From NCBI GenBank assembly GCA_002067555.1, contig MVQQ01000110.1:1-8218 (forward strand): 8,218 bases of DNA, written 5' to 3'. Position 1 is the first letter of the stretch; each line of letters opens with the position of its first letter. Under the pieces are notes generated by a model, which was not told the origin of the DNA, ran no database searches, and saw only the letters and a program-made list of their open reading frames with translations. A program made the translations under genes and the position numbers. Source of the stretch: Syntrophorhabdus sp. PtaB.Bin184. GTDB taxonomy: Bacteria; Desulfobacterota; Syntrophorhabdia; Syntrophorhabdales; Syntrophorhabdaceae. Below, piece by piece: positions 5,899 to 8,218 of this stretch.

Positions 5899-6219
5899 AT
5901 GGATTCCGGGACACGTCGCGACTATCAGAACATAAACAGTGCCATTATCGTTCCCAGGCTCAACATATCCCTTGAGGATCTGGTCATCTGCATTTGTCCG
6001 GCGATGCTGGGCAACGGCATTGCATCCATTCTGTCATATGTATCGGAAGAGATCGGTGTCTTCGTCATCACGACGGGTATATGCGGGTCCATTATCCTTT
6101 ATATCTTTGCTCGAAGAAAGCGGAAGGAGGAGATCGGTCAGAGAGGGTTCAGCCGCTCGGGTGTTCTGAGGAGATATCTCGCGTACCTCCTCGGCGCCGA
6201 ATGGCTGCGCTGCAGGTAG
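5899..6219 (+). CDS. IcmT/TraL/VirB3-like small inner-membrane protein
   Basis: A 106-residue protein with a short polar N-terminus, VPRL at 18-21, and a helical hairpin: helices at about 27-48 and 52-71. A basic loop RRKRK follows and the C-terminal tail has aromatics (YLAYLLGAEWLR). The plan PR-L, a Glu-Asp-containing start to the first helix, two close helices, then a basic tail ending in a hydrophobic patch resembles F-plasmid TraL and VirB3. It also resembles the IcmT (R64 TraK) proteins of type IVB systems, which have the same layout. These proteins sit beside the ATPases in the inner membrane. The ATG follows AGGA by 5 nt, as in the dotC-like gene. The next gene starts 3 bp after its stop. 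The assignment is by general pattern only. Confidence 0.5.
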   Translation: MDSGTRRDYQNINSAIIVPRLNISLEDLVICICPAMLGNGIASILSYVSEEIGVFVITTGICGSIILYIFARRKRKEEIGQRGFSRSGVLRRYLAYLLGAEWLRCR

Positions 6220-6222
6220 ACG

Positions 6223-7293
6223 ATGAAGAATTTCCTCGACGATATCATAGACAGAGCGATCGAGGAGGATGCCTCGGATATCTACATCCAATCGGAAAGC
6301 CCGGTTTTCCTGAGGGTGGACGGGCGCATGGACGCGGCGGCCGCTCCTCCCGAAGGATACGAAATAGACGAAGCGACAGAGCGGATCCTTCGGGTCTCCG
6401 GCGCCCGGGCGCAGCTGTATGACAGAGAGGAGAAGGATCTGTCCTACGCGAGACAGGTGGGCAGCGGCAAAGAAAAGAAGACCTTCAGATTTCGCGTCAA
6501 CCTGTGCATGACGAAAAAGGGTGTTTCGATCGTCATGAGGCGCCTGAAGTCCGTGGAGACGAACCCGCTCAACCTCGGCGTCCCCGGGGATCTCCTCCGG
6601 TTGGTCCTTGAAAGCTCGGCAGGGGGCATAATCTTTATCGCCGGCCCCACAGGCAGCGGCAAATCGACAACGCTCGCCTCCCTCATGGCGTATCTTGTGG
6701 CAACGAAGTGCCTCAACTGTGTCACCATAGAAGACCCCATCGAATATGACATCCCCGAGGGGGTGGGAAACATCATCGAGCGCGAGGTGGGCACCACCAC
6801 GCTATCCTTCGAGCGGGCGCTGAGGGCGGCCATGCGCCAGAGGCCCGACGTGATCCTCGTGGGCGAGGTGAGAGACCCGGAAACGGCATCAGCGGCAATC
6901 CAGGCGGCGAAGACGGGACACCTTGTGTTCACCACCATCCATACCCTCATGACCACGCAGGTTCCCTCGCGGATAGCGTCCATGTTTCCCGTGGAGAAAC
7001 AGGAATGGATGGTCCAGGAACTGACGGACGTCCTTCTCGCCGTGATGGTGCAGGTTCTGGTGCCGACGGCGAGGCGGCTCGTCCTGGCCACGGAATTCCT
7101 GGACACGAAGGGTGCCGCCACCCGCGAACTCATGGTGCGGGGCAGGCATGACCTGCTCCGTCAGCAGCAGCGAAGCGGTCAAATAGGCTGGACGCTCAAC
7201 CAGAGCCTCAGGGTCCTTGTTGATTCCGAAGAAGTTGAAGAGGCCGACGCCCGCAGGGCGACGAACGACCCTGCCTTGTTCATGAGGGAGTGA
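6223..7293 (+). CDS. dotB: DotB-like secretion ATPase (PilT/VirB11 superfamily, R64 TraJ-like)
   Basis: A 356-residue protein, a usual length for DotB. An N-terminal domain (1-110) holds DASDIYIQSESPVFLRVDG at 16-34, as in PilT and DotB. The ATPase domain contains Walker A GPTGSGKST (141-149), Asp box TIEDPIEY (168-175), Walker B ILVGEVRD (211-218) and His box GHLVFTTIHT (232-241). The enzyme forms a hexamer at the cytoplasmic face of the inner membrane and hydrolyses ATP to assemble or run the secretion apparatus. PilT of type IV pili has the same motifs, but the surrounding Dot/Icm-like genes make DotB the better name. The start at 6223 follows the upstream stop by 3 bases and has only a weak AGGT site; translation is probably coupled. 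It is the last gene of the operon. Confidence 0.85.
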   Translation: MKNFLDDIIDRAIEEDASDIYIQSESPVFLRVDGRMDAAAAPPEGYEIDEATERILRVSGARAQLYDREEKDLSYARQVGSGKEKKTFRFRVNLCMTKKGVSIVMRRLKSVETNPLNLGVPGDLLRLVLESSAGGIIFIAGPTGSGKSTTLASLMAYLVATKCLNCVTIEDPIEYDIPEGVGNIIEREVGTTTLSFERALRAAMRQRPDVILVGEVRDPETASAAIQAAKTGHLVFTTIHTLMTTQVPSRIASMFPVEKQEWMVQELTDVLLAVMVQVLVPTARRLVLATEFLDTKGAATRELMVRGRHDLLRQQQRSGQIGWTLNQSLRVLVDSEEVEEADARRATNDPALFMRE

Positions 7294-7367
7294 GAAGGGT
7301 GGGGGTGAGGTGAAAGAGGAGATGAAGCAAGAGGCGGGAACGGAGGCAAGAGTACAACGTGGTGGTA
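7294..7367. other. Purine-rich gap between dotB and the toxin-antitoxin promoter
   Basis: The strand here is almost entirely A and G with a few T and C bases from about 7290 to 7350, including runs GGG-T-GGGGG near 7297-7305. No hairpin followed by a T run is visible, so I see no standard terminator for the dot operon. An in-frame extension of the antitoxin from a GTG at 7310 crosses the predicted promoter and is not supported. Confidence 0.4.
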
Positions 7368-7396
7368 TTGACTTAGTCCATCACTTAGTCTATTAT
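7368..7396 (+). promoter_or_regulatory. Sigma70-like promoter of the phd-vapC operon, overlapping operators
   Basis: TTGACT (7368-7373) and TATTAT (7391-7396) are spaced by 17 bases, matching 5 of 6 positions of each consensus hexamer. The expected transcript start, 6-8 bases on, falls at about 7402-7404, the ATG of the antitoxin, so the message would be leaderless. The spacer holds two copies of ACTTAGTC (7371-7378 and 7383-7390), 12 bp apart. The first is part of the perfect dyad GACT-T-AGTC at 7370-7378. Phd-family antitoxins repress their own operon, so these are likely operators. Confidence 0.75.
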
Positions 7397-7402
7397 GGGC
7401 CT

Positions 7403-7633
7403 ATGAGAGTGAATATACACGAAGCCAAAACGAGATTATCAGAGCTGCTCAACCGGGTGGAAAGCGGAGAGGAGATCATTATAGCGAGGGCGGGGACACC
7501 AATAGCCCGCCTTGTTCCCATTCGGGACAAGACCGCCGAACGGGTGGCGGGAACGGCCAAAGGCAAAGTGGTCATCGAAAAGAGCTTCGACGAACCATTG
7601 CCTGAATCGATCCTCGGCGAGTACGAAGGATGA
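7403..7633 (+). CDS. Phd/YefM-family antitoxin
   Basis: A 76-residue protein starting MRVNIHEAKTRLSELLNRVE and continuing GEEIIIARAGTPIARLVPI. These are the hallmarks of Phd/YefM antitoxins: an N-terminal DNA-binding domain with the 'EAK-LS-LL' helix and the 'G-I-R-G-P-A-L-P' strand turn. The C-terminal region (residues 40-76) is charged and would be the flexible toxin-neutralising tail. The protein is expected to bind the PIN toxin encoded next and to repress their shared promoter. ATG 7403 is chosen because the promoter ends just ahead of it; no Shine-Dalgarno precedes it, which agrees with a leaderless message. The stop codon overlaps the toxin start (ATGA), a typical coupled arrangement. 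Family assignment is firm. Confidence 0.93.
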   Translation: MRVNIHEAKTRLSELLNRVESGEEIIIARAGTPIARLVPIRDKTAERVAGTAKGKVVIEKSFDEPLPESILGEYEG

Positions 7634-8016
7634 GGCTTATCCTCGATACCCATGCGTTCCTCTGGTGGATAGTGGATGGCCCGCAGTTGTCGTCTCGCGT
7701 GCGCGATGTCGTGAAGAATCCGGCGAACGAACTCTTCCTGAGCGTGGCTTCCGCCTGGGAGATAGCCATAAAGGTCAATCTGGGAAGGCTCCGTCTGCCG
7801 GACAGACCTGATCGATTCATTCCGGGCCAGCTGATGAAGAATGCTATCGAGCCGCTTCCTGTCGAGATGAGCCATGCGCTCTATGTATCCCGGCTTCCGG
7901 CCATCCACCGGGACCCCTTCGATCGCATCATTATAGCCCAGTCAATTCTGGAAAAGATGCCTGTCGTCACACGGGACACCGATATAGCCAAGTACAAGAT
8001 AAAGACCCTCTGGTGA
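7630..8016 (+). CDS. vapC: VapC-type PIN-domain ribonuclease toxin
   Basis: A 128-residue PIN-domain protein, the usual length for the family. The acidic catalytic residues are in place: Asp6 in LDTHAFLWW (5-13), Glu44 in SAWEIAIK (41-48), Asp95 in HRDPFDR (93-99) and Asp116 in VVTRDTD (112-118). With Mg2+ these residues cut RNA; VapC toxins commonly attack tRNA or rRNA and so stop translation. The target of this one is unknown. The ATG shares its last two bases with the antitoxin stop, so translation is coupled. The subfamily with 'DTHAFLWW' and 'HRDPFDR' often pairs with Phd-type antitoxins, as here. All catalytic residues are present, so it is presumably active. Confidence 0.94.
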   Translation: MRLILDTHAFLWWIVDGPQLSSRVRDVVKNPANELFLSVASAWEIAIKVNLGRLRLPDRPDRFIPGQLMKNAIEPLPVEMSHALYVSRLPAIHRDPFDRIIIAQSILEKMPVVTRDTDIAKYKIKTLW

Positions 8017-8058
8017 CGGGTGTTAGCAGGACGGGGACTTCACGGAGACTGGTCACCA
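8011..8058. repeat. Inverted repeat at the convergent ends of vapC and the Fic gene
   Basis: TGGTGAC at 8011-8017 and GTCACCA at 8052-8058 form a 7-bp inverted repeat with a 34-base centre. Each arm is made of the last Trp codon, the TGA stop and a following C of one gene. There is no T run after either arm, so it is a poor terminator; the match may be chance. Confidence 0.35.
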
Positions 8059-8218
8059 CGTTGTGTCATTCGCGAGTGAATAGCTCGTACTGCGGCCGCC
8101 GCCCGGGTCCTTCACCAGGATTCCCCTTGTAACAAGATCGAGAATATCGCGCAGTGCCGTATCCTGGGAACACTTAGACAGCTTTGCCCATTTTGTTGAT
8201 GTCAGCTTTCCCTCGAAG
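8053..8218 (-). CDS. Fic-family protein, C-terminal winged-helix end (truncated by window edge)
   Basis: The last 54 codons of a minus-strand gene, whose 5' part is off the right edge. The peptide FEGKLTSTKWAKLSKCSQDT continues ALRDILDLVTRGILVKDPG, then GGRSTSYSLANDTTW and a TGA stop. The order 'GKLTS-KWAK-CSQDTALRDI-DL-RGIL-K-GGGRSTSY-L' is the helix-turn-helix and wing that ends many Fic/DOC proteins of the larger, filamentation-induced-by-cAMP type. The Fic domain itself, with its HPFxxGNGR motif for AMP transfer to target proteins, would be upstream and is not visible. The gene is convergent with vapC, with 36 bp between the stops. A different protein carrying the same winged helix is possible. 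Confidence 0.78.
   Translation of the reverse strand, partial: FEGKLTSTKWAKLSKCSQDTALRDILDLVTRGILVKDPGGGRSTSYSLANDTTW

Noticed and set aside
6223..7293. Type IV pilus retraction ATPase PilT as the identity of the last operon gene
   Set aside because: Motifs alone would allow it, but no pilus gene is nearby and the operon holds DotI-, DotH- and DotC-like genes.
7310..7402. N-terminal extension of the antitoxin from GTG 7310
   Set aside because: The extension crosses a near-consensus promoter and does not resemble Phd N-termini, which begin at the MRVNIHEAK position.

Overview
The window looks like a chromosomal segment of a GC-rich Gram-negative bacterium. A housekeeping prolyl-tRNA synthetase gene (proS, minus strand, cut by the left edge) lies beside a compact cluster of type IVB (Dot/Icm, IncI Tra) secretion or conjugation genes. 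A Phd-VapC toxin-antitoxin pair and the tail of a Fic-family gene follow. The Gram-negative assignment rests on a lipoprotein signal (DotC-like), a secreted DotH-like protein and other signal peptides. Codon style and the heptamer repeats beside proS would suit a deltaproteobacterial (Desulfobacterota-like) lineage, but that is only a weak inference.

Layout. 1-383 (-): N-terminal third or less of proS. 384-599: divergent intergenic region with two inverted arrays of GGTAATA-like heptamers. 600-2342 (+): DotL/IcmO/TraD-type coupling ATPase without the long C-terminal tail of Legionella DotL. 2302-2556 (-): small two-helix membrane protein, antisense to the dotL tail and divergent from the next operon. 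2633-7293 (+): a tightly packed operon of eight genes, many overlapping or nearly touching: DotI/IcmL-like, DotH/IcmK-like, a small secreted protein, a DotC-like lipoprotein, a two-helix membrane protein, an IcmD/VirB2-like small membrane protein, an IcmT/TraL/VirB3-like small membrane protein, and a DotB/PilT-family ATPase. 7368-8016 (+): Phd antitoxin and VapC-type PIN toxin, with a strong sigma70-like promoter that predicts a leaderless antitoxin mRNA. 8053-8218 (-): C-terminal winged helix of a Fic-family protein.

How it may work together. DotC and DotH would build part of the outer-membrane core. DotI, the IcmD-like, IcmT-like and the unassigned membrane proteins would form the inner-membrane part. 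DotB would drive assembly or transport, and DotL would recruit substrates. No DotG (IcmE), DotO (IcmB), DotA, DotD, DotM, adaptor proteins, relaxase or effector is in the window. The system must therefore be completed elsewhere or be a reduced variant. Its substrate (DNA or protein) cannot be told from this sequence.
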